DNA of 64,000 bases from Cellulophaga sp. 20_2_10 (GCF_023476645.1 NZ_JAMCOJ010000012.1:1-64000); one strand, 5' to 3'; positions 16,534-26,353 are shown, counted from the first letter of the stretch. The notes: generated by a model from the letters alone, not told the origin. Numbers and translations are program-made.

Positions 16534-17190
16534 CTAGTTTTCTTTATAATAACGCTCTAAAATCTCGTCAATACTCTTAATAGAATTTTTAGTCCACTCT
16601 AATCTAACTTCTAGTTTTTCGGCTTCTGTAAGTTGCCAATTCGTAGCCGATTTTTTTAGTCTTGCTGTTAGGCTTTGCAATAATATTGCTGCGGATACAG
16701 ATATATTTAAGCTCTCGCTAAAACCTACCATAGGTATTTTTACAAATCCATCTGCTTTGTCTAGTACTTCTTGACTTAACCCACTTCTTTCTGTTCCAAA
16801 GAAGAGTGCTATTTTATCATCAATTACAAAATCATCTAACAAATAAGAATCTGTATGCGGAGATGTTGCTATAATTTTATAACCGTCTTTACGCAATGTA
16901 TCTATACAATCTGTTGTTGTATTATATCTTGGGGTACTTACCCATTGCTGCGCACCCATTGCTATATTTTTATCTAAACGTTCACTGTATTTACTTTCTA
17001 TTAAATGTGCTGTTTGTACACCAAAAGCATCACAACTTCTAACAACTGCACTCGTATTATGCATTTGAAAAACGTCTTCTACCGCTACTGTTATTTGGTT
17101 GGTTCTATCTTCTAAAATATCTAGAAAACGCTGTTTACGTTCGTCACTTATAATGTTTTCTAAATACGTTAATAGTTTAGTGTCTGTCAT
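16534..17190 (-). CDS. trmH: tRNA (guanosine-2'-O)-methyltransferase, TrmH/SpoU family
   Basis: 218 aa from the ATG at 17190 (MTDTKLLTYLENII); the in-frame TTG three codons upstream is less likely. It is a SpoU-type SPOUT methyltransferase with the three family motifs: NTSAVVRSCDAFGV, IALFFGTERSGLSQE and MVGFSESLNISVSAAILL. The C-terminal helical extension fits TrmH, which methylates ribose of G18 in tRNA using S-adenosylmethionine. It is divergent from the sirtuin gene with a 55-base spacer that would hold both promoters. Confidence 0.9.
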   Translation of the reverse strand: MTDTKLLTYLENIISDERKQRFLDILEDRTNQITVAVEDVFQMHNTSAVVRSCDAFGVQTAHLIESKYSERLDKNIAMGAQQWVSTPRYNTTTDCIDTLRKDGYKIIATSPHTDSYLLDDFVIDDKIALFFGTERSGLSQEVLDKADGFVKIPMVGFSESLNISVSAAILLQSLTARLKKSATNWQLTEAEKLEVRLEWTKNSIKSIDEILERYYKEN

Positions 17191-17245
17191 AAAGACCAAT
17201 ATAAAAAGAAAAGTTTAATTTTATAAAAAACTGAATATAATTAGA

Positions 17246-17938
17246 ATGAAAAATATAGTATTATTAACTGGAGCCGGAATTAGTGCAGAAAGTGGTATTA
17301 AAACATTTAGAGACGCAGATGGTCTATGGGAAGGTCACAATGTTATGCAAGTAGCTTCTCCGCAAGGTTTTGCTGCAAATCCAACTCTTGTTTTAGATTT
17401 TTACAACCAAAGAAGAAAACAATTATTAAGTGTTACTCCTAATAAAGCACATGCAGCTATTACAGAATTACAAAAGCATTTTAATGTAACGGTAATTACC
17501 CAAAACGTAGATGATTTACACGAACGTGCAGGCAACAACAATGTATTGCATTTACACGGCGAACTTCTAAAAGCCCGTTGTACCAAAAAAGAATCTGATG
17601 TAACTGACTGGACAAAAGACTTAAACTTGGGAGATGTATCTAAAAACGGAAATCAATTAAGACCACATATTGTTTGGTTTGGAGAAGAAGTTCCTTTATT
17701 AGAAAAAGCTGCAAAAATAACTGAAACCGCAGATATCTTAATAATTATTGGCACCTCTATGCAAGTGTATCCGGCTGCTAGTTTAGTACATTATGTACCT
17801 AATGGCACTCCAATATACTTTATAGACCCTAAGCCAAGTATTAAAAAAACAGACTTTAATAACTTAACTATAATAAGCAAAACCGCAGTAAATGGGTTAC
17901 CTACTCTTGTTTCATCTTTAATTGATACAATGCTCTAG
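17246..17938 (+). CDS. cobB: NAD-dependent deacylase, sirtuin class III-like
   Basis: A 230-aa sirtuin. NAD-binding motifs are GAGISAESGIKTFRD (9-23) and TQNVDDLHERAG (85-96), and the catalytic histidine is His104 in LHLHGE. Tyr53 and Arg56 (FYNQRR) form the YxxR pair of class III sirtuins that favour succinyl- and malonyl-lysine. The usual four zinc cysteines are absent: only Cys112 remains in the region where the zinc module sits. It probably removes acyl groups from metabolic enzymes in the cytoplasm. Its last 38 bases overlap the convergent haem-binding gene. Confidence 0.9.
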   Translation: MKNIVLLTGAGISAESGIKTFRDADGLWEGHNVMQVASPQGFAANPTLVLDFYNQRRKQLLSVTPNKAHAAITELQKHFNVTVITQNVDDLHERAGNNNVLHLHGELLKARCTKKESDVTDWTKDLNLGDVSKNGNQLRPHIVWFGEEVPLLEKAAKITETADILIIIGTSMQVYPAASLVHYVPNGTPIYFIDPKPSIKKTDFNNLTIISKTAVNGLPTLVSSLIDTML

Positions 17939-18374
17939 TATCTTTTACCCAACTAATAACTGCTTCTTTTTGTGCTGTAGATAAATTTGCTTCACTATGT
18001 GTCCACGTATATTCGTCTAAAGGCATTTCGCCACTATCTATAGTTTCTATTACCTCTTCTAATTTATGATCTTTTTTCTTTAGAGAGTAATTTTTCCAGT
18101 CAGAAAAATTTAAATGTTTTTTACCATCTTTAACGTGATCTGCCAACCAATAAGATACAGGTGCTATGTTATTATACCAAGGATATGCTGTAGTATTACT
18201 ATGGCAATCAAAACAACTTGCTGCTAGTATTTTTTGTACTTCTTTAGAGGGGTTTGTTTCTGTTAAAAACGCGGTTTTTAAATCGGTTTCTGCGCTATTC
18301 TGTTCTGGTCTATAAAATTGCATTGCAATTAAAACAACTAAAAGCGCTACTAGTATTTTTTTTAGTATTTTCAT
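17901..18374 (-). CDS. Haem-binding domain protein (CxxCH), membrane anchored
   Basis: A 157-aa protein with an N-terminal hydrophobic anchor (ILVALLVVLIAMQFY). A haem-binding domain of the Haem_bd type follows with one c-type motif, SCFDCHSN (Cys54-His58), and WYNNIAPVSYWLADHV and SGEMPLDEYTW further on. It would be exported and carry covalently bound haem, with a role in periplasmic redox or haem handling that is not established. It converges on and overlaps the 3' end of the sirtuin gene by 38 bases. Confidence 0.88.
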   Translation of the reverse strand: MKILKKILVALLVVLIAMQFYRPEQNSAETDLKTAFLTETNPSKEVQKILAASCFDCHSNTTAYPWYNNIAPVSYWLADHVKDGKKHLNFSDWKNYSLKKKDHKLEEVIETIDSGEMPLDEYTWTHSEANLSTAQKEAVISWVKDTRALYQLKMKQE

Positions 18375-18409
18375 CCTGTTAAATTTACAATTGCAAAGTA
18401 CAATTTTTT

Positions 18410-18973
18410 GTGACTAAATCAGAATTATATTCGTGGCTAAAAAGTAGTGTTAATCACTCTAAAGAAAAAAGGCAACAAATTTCCAGTGTTATTTTAGAGC
18501 ACCCCTATTTGGTTTCTGACCTACTAGATATAGTACACTCTGTTAACGACCCCATTTCTTGCAAAGCTGCCTGGGTTTTGGAGTTTGCTGTTAAAGAAAA
18601 TACTACTATTATTTTTCCGGTGATTACTCCATTTGCAAAAGAATTAAAATCTTTAAAGCTAGAATCTAGTATTAGACCCTGCGCTAAAATATGTGAAATT
18701 TTGATGCTACAGTATTTTTCAAAAAAAGAGAATAACATCAAAGAACAGCTTAAAGAAAATCACCTAGAACAAATTACTACCACTTGTTTTGATTGGCTTA
18801 TTGGCGACCACAAAGTAGCAACACAAGCATATTCTATGACAAGCCTTTTACTCCTAGGACAAAAATACAATTGGATATACCCAGACTTACGTAGTATTTT
18901 AGAAAAAAACTACCACACAGGTACAGCAGCATACAAAGCAAGAGCACGTTTAACGTTAGCAAAAATTAAATAA
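18410..18973 (+). CDS. Hypothetical HEAT-like helical protein upstream of purB
   Basis: A 187-aa soluble protein, mostly amphipathic helices in a repeating pattern (KRQQISSVILEHPYLVSDLL, CKAAWVLEFAVKENTTII, IRPCAKICEILMLQYFSKK, KVATQAYSMTSLLLLGQKY), which suggests a HEAT/ARM-type repeat fold. I recognise no enzyme motif. The start codon is GTG (18410); no in-frame ATG precedes it. It is on the same strand as purB, 120 bases upstream, but purB has its own -7-like element so co-transcription is uncertain. Confidence 0.75.
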   Translation: MTKSELYSWLKSSVNHSKEKRQQISSVILEHPYLVSDLLDIVHSVNDPISCKAAWVLEFAVKENTTIIFPVITPFAKELKSLKLESSIRPCAKICEILMLQYFSKKENNIKEQLKENHLEQITTTCFDWLIGDHKVATQAYSMTSLLLLGQKYNWIYPDLRSILEKNYHTGTAAYKARARLTLAKIK

Positions 18974-19057
18974 ATTATTTTTTAGTTTGATGTTGTTTCG
19001 TCCTAAAAACAAGCATAGAAAACAGCTTATAGATAGGCATATAACTCAACTTTTGAC

Positions 19058-19065
19058 TATATTTG
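19058..19065 (+). promoter_or_regulatory. Putative -7 element of purB
   Basis: TATATTTG, 29 bases before the purB ATG. No clear TTG at the right distance, so the promoter is only half supported. Confidence 0.4.
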
Positions 19066-19093
19066 CAGCTTTTAAAAATCAATTCAAAAACAG

Positions 19094-20437
19094 ATGTCTT
19101 TAAACCAATTAAATGCTATTTCTCCTATAGACGGAAGATACAGAAACAAAGTAGATGCTCTAGGTCCTTTTTTTTCTGAGGAAGCATTAATAAAATACAG
19201 AGTTAGAGTAGAAATTGAATATTTTATTGCGTTATGCGAAATTCCGCTACCTCAATTAGAATCTTTTGATACTTCTTTATTTGAAAACTTACGTTCTATA
19301 TACGAGAACTTTTCTACTGAAGATGCACAAGCCATTAAAGAGATAGAAAAAGTTACAAATCACGATGTAAAAGCTGTTGAGTACTTTATAAAAAAAGAAT
19401 TTGACAAACTTGGTTTAGAGAAATTTAAAGAATTTATACATTTTGGTTTAACATCACAAGACATAAATAATACCGCTATTCCGCTTTCTATAAAAGAAGC
19501 TATGAATGAGGTTTATGTACCTATGTTTTTTGATGTTGTAGATAAACTAGAAACTTTGGTTGTAGAATGGGCAGAAATACCTATGCTTGCTAGAACGCAC
19601 GGACAACCAGCTTCTCCTACTCGTTTAGGAAAAGAAATAGAGGTTTTTGTAGTTCGTTTAAAAGAACAATTCAATTTATTAAACGATGTACCAAGTGCTG
19701 CTAAATTTGGCGGTGCAACTGGTAACTTTAATGCCCACAAAGTTGCATACCCATCTATAGATTGGAGAGCATTTGGACAGCAGTTTGTGCAAGAAAAGTT
19801 AGACTTACAACACTCTTTCCCTACTACACAAATAGAGCATTATGACCATATGGCTGCTTTGTTTGACACCCTTAAGCGTATAAACACTATAATTATAGAT
19901 TTAGATAGAGACTTCTGGACATATGTGTCTATGGATTACTTTAAGCAAAAAATTAAAGCTGGTGAAGTTGGTTCTTCTGCTATGCCACATAAAGTAAACC
20001 CTATAGATTTTGAAAACTCTGAAGGAAACTTAGGTATGGCAAACGCTATTTTTGAGCACCTATCTGCCAAATTACCTATTTCTAGACTACAGAGAGATTT
20101 AACAGACAGTACTGTTCTTAGAAACGCAGGCGTACCTTTTGCACATACAATGATTGCTTTTGGCTCTACATTAAAAGGTTTAAATAAGTTATTGCTTAAT
20201 AAAGAAAAATTTGAGCAAGATTTAGAAAACAATTGGGCTGTTGTTGCAGAGGCTATACAAACTATATTGCGTCGTGAAGCATATCCTAACCCATATGAAG
20301 CTTTAAAAGGCTTGACTAGAACTAACGAGAAAATTAACCAGAATTCTATAGCTAACTTTATAGATACACTAGAAGTTTCTGATGCTATTAAAACCGAATT
20401 AAAAGCTATTACACCTAGTAACTATACTGGTATTTAG
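19094..20437 (+). CDS. purB: Adenylosuccinate lyase
   Basis: A 447-aa enzyme of the fumarase/aspartase superfamily. It has NAISPIDGRYRNKV at the start, THDVK-type NHDVKAVEYF, HFGLTSQDINNTA, ARTHGQPASPTRLGKE, the mobile signature loop GSSAMPHKVNPIDFEN (carrying the catalytic serine) and QRDLTDSTVLRN. It splits succinylaminoimidazole-carboxamide ribotide and adenylosuccinate, releasing fumarate, in purine synthesis. Length matches the E. coli-type PurB. It is followed by a bidirectional terminator. Confidence 0.97.
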   Translation: MSLNQLNAISPIDGRYRNKVDALGPFFSEEALIKYRVRVEIEYFIALCEIPLPQLESFDTSLFENLRSIYENFSTEDAQAIKEIEKVTNHDVKAVEYFIKKEFDKLGLEKFKEFIHFGLTSQDINNTAIPLSIKEAMNEVYVPMFFDVVDKLETLVVEWAEIPMLARTHGQPASPTRLGKEIEVFVVRLKEQFNLLNDVPSAAKFGGATGNFNAHKVAYPSIDWRAFGQQFVQEKLDLQHSFPTTQIEHYDHMAALFDTLKRINTIIIDLDRDFWTYVSMDYFKQKIKAGEVGSSAMPHKVNPIDFENSEGNLGMANAIFEHLSAKLPISRLQRDLTDSTVLRNAGVPFAHTMIAFGSTLKGLNKLLLNKEKFEQDLENNWAVVAEAIQTILRREAYPNPYEALKGLTRTNEKINQNSIANFIDTLEVSDAIKTELKAITPSNYTGI

Positions 20438-20466
20438 TACTAGATTTTACATACCTAATACAAAGC

Positions 20467-20500
20467 AAAAACCCATCAATATTTAAATTGATGGGTTTTT
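20467..20500. terminator. Bidirectional terminator between purB and the giant nuclease gene
   Basis: Stem AAAACCCATCAAT / ATTGATGGGTTTT flanked by A and T tracts, serving convergent genes. Confidence 0.9.
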
Positions 20501-20518
20501 ATTTTATCTATAGTCTGC

Positions 20519-23500
20519 TTAACGCTTTATAAGCAATCTTGCTTTTTGCGTAACACCATTTACTCTTACTTTTAAAAAGTATTTTCCACGTCTTAAATAA
20601 CTTAAATTATACGTTAAGTTAGACTTACCAGCTGTAAGCTGCTCTTGTGTACTAAACACTTTTCTACCATAAAAATTATAGATTATAAAGTCTGCATTTG
20701 TGTCCATATTACTATCTAACTGAATATTTAAATAGTTTCTAAATGGGTTTGGATACAATCTTAAATTGGTAATAGACACCTGTTCTGACGCATTACAAGA
20801 ACCTAATGTTGCACCATAATACTTTACAAAAACTGCGGCTGCCCATGAAGACATACAGTAAGATTTTCCTCTGTAACAAACCTCAACTCCTGGTCTGTAT
20901 GCATTACCACACCTTACATCTTCTACCTCTACAGTAACATCTGCAGTTGCAGAACAACCATTGGCGTCTGTAACAGTAACTATGTATGTTGTAGTTGTTT
21001 CTGGACACGCACTAATATCTTGCGTAGTTTCTCCGTTACTCCACTCGTAACTATATGGAGCAACACCACCTTCTACAGCAATTACATTTAAAGTAGTACA
21101 CGAGTTATATCCTAAGTAAACTTTAGTGTTATCAGAAACAGAAACCGTTATAGCTTCTGGTGCAATTATACTAAAATCTTCAGTAACCTCATTACCTAAA
21201 GCGTCTGTAACAATTACACTATGCGCACCAGCCTCTAAGTTAGTTGCAGTTTCTGTAGTATCGCCATTACTCCATTCATAAGAATATGGTTTTGCACCAC
21301 CTTCTACAACTACTGTAGCTGTACCATCTGTAGCCGTGCCACAAGTAACATCTGTGGACGTAATACGTACTAATTCTAGTCCTTTTAACTGAAAACGCGC
21401 AGATACCGGAAAGTGATCTGATACCGTATTAGGATAATCACTATCATAAAACTCATAATGTACACGAGCAGATTGTGCTATGTAATTTTCGTTTAACTCG
21501 TTAGTTATGGTAATATGGTCTATCATATTTTCTCTAAACACATATGACCTAAAACCTTGGTCACTTAATGTTTTTGAAACTATGTTATAGTTAACCTCAT
21601 CTGTAGCGTAAGCATTAAAACTAGACGTTGTAGTTGTTGTAATATCTGCAACTGTTGCATCTACATCATCATTATAATCTCCCAACAAAATAAGTTTTTT
21701 GTCTGCATATTGTACATCTAAAGTATCTTTTAACACCTCAACATCATACTTACGCATATCATACCTATCTTGTGCATCTGTACCACTATTTGCTCTGGCG
21801 TGTAAAGCAACAACATTAATTTGCTCTGTTTCTCCATTAATAGTTACATCTGCCGTCATTAAAAATGGCAAACGACCACTTGCATAAAAACGATCTGTTG
21901 TGTTAGGATAATTTACCAAAGCAGAATCATCTCCTCCATTGTATAATGGGTGAATAGTTTGCAACAATACTTTTGTGTTTACCACATTTACAGTTGTTGT
22001 ATTGTAGATAAATCCTAGTTTTTGATTAACACCAGGATCGTTAGGTCTAGAAACTGCTGGTGAAAGTACATAGTCGTACCCAGGAAGCTCACTTACCATT
22101 TGAGTAAACAAAACTTCATCTGCAATTTCTTCTACAGCATAAATATCTGCATCTAACTTAATAATAACAGCTTTTATACTGTCTTTCTGTATAGCGTCTG
22201 ACATTGGGTTACCTGCAGCAGGTGAGTTTGCTTCATCTCCAAACCACTCTATATTCCAAGCTACCACATCTAACGTTTTGTCTTTTCCTATTTGTACCGG
22301 AATTGTTGGTGGTACATATTCTCCTGCACACGGCATATCCTCTGCAGATCTCGGTAGCAATTGGTAGTTTTCATAAAAACGACCAACTACACCTGTAATT
22401 TCTGTACAAGTATTAGGCTGACCTAAACCAACTAGTGCTTCTACATCATTATCTATACGAAGTGATCCGTTACCAGATGCATCTGTTATAGTGTAATTAG
22501 AATTCCCAAAAAGAATATCTCCTGGCTTAGGAAAAACAGGATTCATAACACGTACCAATTCTGCCGGATGATTTACCAACTCACTTAATGTAACTGTTAT
22601 TGGTGTAATTGCATTTGTTGGCGTACCATTATCCTCTACATTGGTAACCGTTGCTATTTGTAACTGGTCATTAAAAGCGCTTCTAGTACCTGTTACAGTA
22701 ATAGAATCACCTACCATAAATACACCTTCTCCATGCACTAAAGCATCAAAAACGGCAATTGCCCCTGTTGTATCTTGTATGTAAGCAGAACCTGCAAAAG
22801 CATCTGCAACAGTTAATACTCCCGTTACAGTAACCACTTCACCATCTGCAACATTTCTTGCAGCTGCTATACTAATAACAGCTGGTGGCGGAATTACAGC
22901 TCCATTTTCTGTTCCTGGAGACGGAATAGCTTGCGTGTACGTTGCTGTGTTTCTTACTCCTCCTTGTCCGTTTGGAAAACGTTGTGATGAATGTCCGTCT
23001 TTATTACCTAATTCATCTTCATTAATTTGAGCTTCACCTGCATTTAGCAAAACCAATAATTCTGTAGCATCATTATCATTAGTGTCATACACAAAAGCAT
23101 CTATTAAATTAGTTGTAGTTACAGCCACTTTACTAAAGTCTGATGCATTACCTGCATACAAGGCAACTGCATCTGCACCGTTTTGCAAGCCATTACTTGG
23201 CATTATTAAGCTTACATTTGGTACATCTACATTACCCATTACAAAATACCCTTCCGCATTAGTTGTGTATCCATCTAAATCATAAGCAGCATAACTTAGA
23301 TTATTAGATCCATTGTAGTGTACTAAAACAAAACCATCTAAAGCCGTATTTCCTTTACCTCCGTCATACAACTCTACAAATTCTTGTGTATCTGTACCTG
23401 CTGTATCTGCGTCTACCTCGTTAATAACTAACGTAATTGGCTCTGTAGCATTTGTGTTAGATGCTCCTGGTGTTGGTAACGCTTGTACATAAGTAACAGT

Positions 23501-26188
23501 GCTTAACGCATCACCAGAACCATTTGTATAACGTTGTAAAGAATGTGCATCTTTATCGCCAGAACCATCTTCATTTATTTGTGCCTCACCTGTATTTAAT
23601 AATACTAGTAACTCAGCATCATCGCTATCATTAGTATCATACACTAAAGCATCTAAAAGGTTTGTTGTACTTATTGCAGAATTGTTTGGAAAGTCTGTTG
23701 CATCACCCGTATATAAAGCAACAGCATCTGCACCGTTTTGCAAGCCATTACTTGGTATTACAATGTTTACATTTGGCACATCTACATTTCCTATTACAAA
23801 ATAACCATTAGCATCTGTTGCATATCCATCTAAATCATAAGCAGCATAACTTTGATTGTTAGAGCCATTATAAAAAACTAAAACTTTACCATCTAAAGCT
23901 GTATTTCCTGCTCCGCCATCATATAGCTCTACAAACTCTTGTGTATCTGTACCTGCTGTATCTGCATCTAACTCGTTTATTAAGATTGATGCTTCTGTTG
24001 GTGGCACAACTACGACCTGTCCGTTTGCTGCTCCTGGTGTTGGCGCTTCTTGTGCAAAAGTAGCGGTGTTTTGTGCTCCTCCTGCTCCGTTTAATATACG
24101 TTGAGAAGAATGATTATCCTTATCTCCTGCTCCACCTTCGTTAACTTGAGTTTCACCTGCATTTAACAAAACTAATAATTCTGCGTCGTCACTATCGTTC
24201 GTATCATACACAACGGCATCAACTATATTATCTGTAGTAATATCAGAACCGTTTGGAAAATCTGAAGCATCACCGGAATATATAACAACAGCATCTGCTC
24301 CATTTTGCAACCCATTACTTGGTATAACCAAACTTACATTTGGTACATCTACATTTCCTATTACAAAATAACCATTAGCATCTGTTGCATATCCATCTAA
24401 ATCATAAGCGGCATAACTCTGGTTGTTAGAGCCATTATAAAGAACCATTACAAGACCATCTAAAGCCGAGTTTCCTGTTCCGCCATCAAACAACTCTACA
24501 AACTCTTGTGTATCTGTACCGGGTGTATCGGCATCTATTTCATTTATTAAAATTGATGGAGACGTTACTGGTGCAGAAGAAGTACCTTCTAAACGAACAT
24601 CATCAAAACCTGCGTAATCACTACCTCCGTTTTGTTTTACAAATAATTTTAAACTTACGGAAGAAACCGTATTAGGAACTGAAGCTTTAATTTGTTCCCA
24701 GTCTGCGGTGCTGTATGGACTACCAACTGTTACAACTTGCACTCCTTGAGAAGTACCATCGTGAAAAATTTCATAGCTAATTGTATCACCATTAGTTACA
24801 TCATAACCAACAACATTAACAGCAAAAGACAAACTAACATCTGTAAAAGTAGAGACATCTATAGCATCAAAAGTTAATGTACCACCATCTGCAGTACCAC
24901 AATTACCATCTAAATCTCTAATACCAAAAAAATTAGCACCTGTATTAGCTGTACTTATAGATCCTACGCTAGTTACTACATCCCAAACATCACTACCACC
25001 ATCATTACAATTATTTGGTGATGTTGTATAGTTCCAGTTGTCCGTAGCTGTACTCTCGTACCCTTGAAAAACAATATAATCTCCTGTTGGCGGTGTTACT
25101 ACCGTACCCTCTAAAGTTGTAACAGAAGCTGTATTACTATTTACAGATGTGTTACTTGCAGCGTCTATTGCTTTTACCGCAAAAGTATACGTTGTGTTAG
25201 CTGTTAAGTTTGTTACTTGGTAAGTTGTTCCGCTTACCACACCAACCAAAGTACTACCATTAAAAATTTGGTATGCTGTAACACCTACATTATCTGTAGC
25301 AGCATCCCAACTTAAAAGTGTCTCTGTTTCTGTAGTATTTGCTGCAACTAAATTTAAGGGTGCAGTTGGATCTTCTGTATCTGAGCTTATATTATTAAAT
25401 CTGTTTTCTGCTTGTGGTCCGCCCCAAATAGAAGTTGCAAAAGCAGGGTTGTCTATAAAAGGATTTCTGTTTCCTTGAATACCTTCTAACAATACGTTTC
25501 TATTAACTTCTACTTGAGAAACTGGATCTTGCACATTCCATTCTAAAAAAATATCTGGAACATCCGCACTATATGTGGTGGTGCCTGTACCAACATTTAT
25601 AGGCAAACATTGGTTGCCGTAACGCACGTACATATACAAAATCATTCTAGCAACATCTCCTTTCCACTCATCTCCTGGGTACCAGATGTTACCGCCCATT
25701 AAACCGGCATTACCACTACCAGCACCAAAAGGGTGGTTGTTACGTAACGAGTTAAATTGTACATCTGAAGATCTTAAATGGTGTGCATCTGATCCTGGAC
25801 CAGACGTTCCTAAATTTGGATTTCCTAACGATTTTGGAAAAACGTGTTCTCTGTTCCAATCGCCAACGCCACCGCCATTACTGTTTTTACTTCTTGTACG
25901 GTCTGTAGTGGTATTTGAATCGCTATCATTATACCCATAAACCAACAATACATTAGTAGAGTTTGCCGGATCTAAATCTGTTTGTTTTAAAGCGTCCCAT
26001 ACGCCTGGTGTGTAACTTAGTACAGTATTTTGTGTTGTTGTAACTAAGCTAGATAAGTCGGTTTTTAAGTTAACACCCGTTTGTGTAACATCTGTTCCGT
26101 TGTAGTATGCTGGCACTTGACAATAGCCTAAAGCCGTCAAAAGCAGCATTCCAATGGAAACGAATACTTTAAAGTAATTTTTCATCAT
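20519..26188 (-). CDS. Giant secreted double-nuclease protein with lamin-tail repeats and type IX sorting domain
   Basis: 1889 aa. Order: signal peptide (1-24); endonuclease I-like domain (about 27-260) with the WNREHVFPKSLG and GSDAHHLRSSD active-site region; fibronectin type III domain (272-358); a MAM/jelly-roll-like domain (369-536); three lamin-tail domains (about 545-722, 733-910, 918-1096); an OB-like domain (1103-1290); an endonuclease/exonuclease/phosphatase domain (1304-1600: VAWNIEWFG, AVEEI, LLGDYNDDVD, SDHFPV); two SprB/PKD-like repeats (1608-1757); a short Cys-rich module (1758-1800); and a type IX C-terminal sorting domain (1805-1889, LRLYPNPF to KARLLIKR). It is probably exported by the type IX system to degrade extracellular DNA for phosphate, nucleosides or biofilm turnover. 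It stands alone between terminators. Confidence 0.9.
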   Translation of the reverse strand: MMKNYFKVFVSIGMLLLTALGYCQVPAYYNGTDVTQTGVNLKTDLSSLVTTTQNTVLSYTPGVWDALKQTDLDPANSTNVLLVYGYNDSDSNTTTDRTRSKNSNGGGVGDWNREHVFPKSLGNPNLGTSGPGSDAHHLRSSDVQFNSLRNNHPFGAGSGNAGLMGGNIWYPGDEWKGDVARMILYMYVRYGNQCLPINVGTGTTTYSADVPDIFLEWNVQDPVSQVEVNRNVLLEGIQGNRNPFIDNPAFATSIWGGPQAENRFNNISSDTEDPTAPLNLVAANTTETETLLSWDAATDNVGVTAYQIFNGSTLVGVVSGTTYQVTNLTANTTYTFAVKAIDAASNTSVNSNTASVTTLEGTVVTPPTGDYIVFQGYESTATDNWNYTTSPNNCNDGGSDVWDVVTSVGSISTANTGANFFGIRDLDGNCGTADGGTLTFDAIDVSTFTDVSLSFAVNVVGYDVTNGDTISYEIFHDGTSQGVQVVTVGSPYSTADWEQIKASVPNTVSSVSLKLFVKQNGGSDYAGFDDVRLEGTSSAPVTSPSILINEIDADTPGTDTQEFVELFDGGTGNSALDGLVMVLYNGSNNQSYAAYDLDGYATDANGYFVIGNVDVPNVSLVIPSNGLQNGADAVVIYSGDASDFPNGSDITTDNIVDAVVYDTNDSDDAELLVLLNAGETQVNEGGAGDKDNHSSQRILNGAGGAQNTATFAQEAPTPGAANGQVVVVPPTEASILINELDADTAGTDTQEFVELYDGGAGNTALDGKVLVFYNGSNNQSYAAYDLDGYATDANGYFVIGNVDVPNVNIVIPSNGLQNGADAVALYTGDATDFPNNSAISTTNLLDALVYDTNDSDDAELLVLLNTGEAQINEDGSGDKDAHSLQRYTNGSGDALSTVTYVQALPTPGASNTNATEPITLVINEVDADTAGTDTQEFVELYDGGKGNTALDGFVLVHYNGSNNLSYAAYDLDGYTTNAEGYFVMGNVDVPNVSLIMPSNGLQNGADAVALYAGNASDFSKVAVTTTNLIDAFVYDTNDNDATELLVLLNAGEAQINEDELGNKDGHSSQRFPNGQGGVRNTATYTQAIPSPGTENGAVIPPPAVISIAAARNVADGEVVTVTGVLTVADAFAGSAYIQDTTGAIAVFDALVHGEGVFMVGDSITVTGTRSAFNDQLQIATVTNVEDNGTPTNAITPITVTLSELVNHPAELVRVMNPVFPKPGDILFGNSNYTITDASGNGSLRIDNDVEALVGLGQPNTCTEITGVVGRFYENYQLLPRSAEDMPCAGEYVPPTIPVQIGKDKTLDVVAWNIEWFGDEANSPAAGNPMSDAIQKDSIKAVIIKLDADIYAVEEIADEVLFTQMVSELPGYDYVLSPAVSRPNDPGVNQKLGFIYNTTTVNVVNTKVLLQTIHPLYNGGDDSALVNYPNTTDRFYASGRLPFLMTADVTINGETEQINVVALHARANSGTDAQDRYDMRKYDVEVLKDTLDVQYADKKLILLGDYNDDVDATVADITTTTTSSFNAYATDEVNYNIVSKTLSDQGFRSYVFRENMIDHITITNELNENYIAQSARVHYEFYDSDYPNTVSDHFPVSARFQLKGLELVRITSTDVTCGTATDGTATVVVEGGAKPYSYEWSNGDTTETATNLEAGAHSVIVTDALGNEVTEDFSIIAPEAITVSVSDNTKVYLGYNSCTTLNVIAVEGGVAPYSYEWSNGETTQDISACPETTTTYIVTVTDANGCSATADVTVEVEDVRCGNAYRPGVEVCYRGKSYCMSSWAAAVFVKYYGATLGSCNASEQVSITNLRLYPNPFRNYLNIQLDSNMDTNADFIIYNFYGRKVFSTQEQLTAGKSNLTYNLSYLRRGKYFLKVRVNGVTQKARLLIKR
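22901..24556 (-). repeat. Three tandem lamin-tail domain repeats within the giant nuclease gene
   Basis: Units at about 24556-24023, 23992-23459 and 23437-22901, period near 560 bases. Long stretches are nearly identical in DNA as well as protein (for example SNGLQNGADAV and GTDTQEFVEL in every copy). This suggests recent duplication or gene conversion. Confidence 0.85.
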
Positions 26189-26330
26189 TTTTCATATAGG
26201 TTTATTGCTGGTAAAACTACATTTAATAGCAATTAAAATTACTGGTCTAATATTAACTTATTATTAACGATTACTATTAATTGTTGATAACCTTATGTAC
26301 TGTTTTTGTTTCCTTAAAATTGAACAAAAA

Positions 26331-26353
26331 AAAGACCGCATATAGCGGTCTTT
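26331..26353 (-). terminator. Terminator of the MscS gene
   Basis: Stem AAAGACCGC / GCGGTCTTT, loop ATATA, with a seven-T run on the minus strand. Confidence 0.88.

Noticed and set aside
22901-24556. Regular repeats as a possible CRISPR array
   Set aside because: The repeat period is about 560 bases and the units encode lamin-tail protein domains; there are no short direct repeats with unique spacers.
20519-26188. Plus-strand ORFs of 60-85 codons inside the giant nuclease gene
   Set aside because: They are antisense shadows of a long coding region with clear domains and show no independent coding signal.
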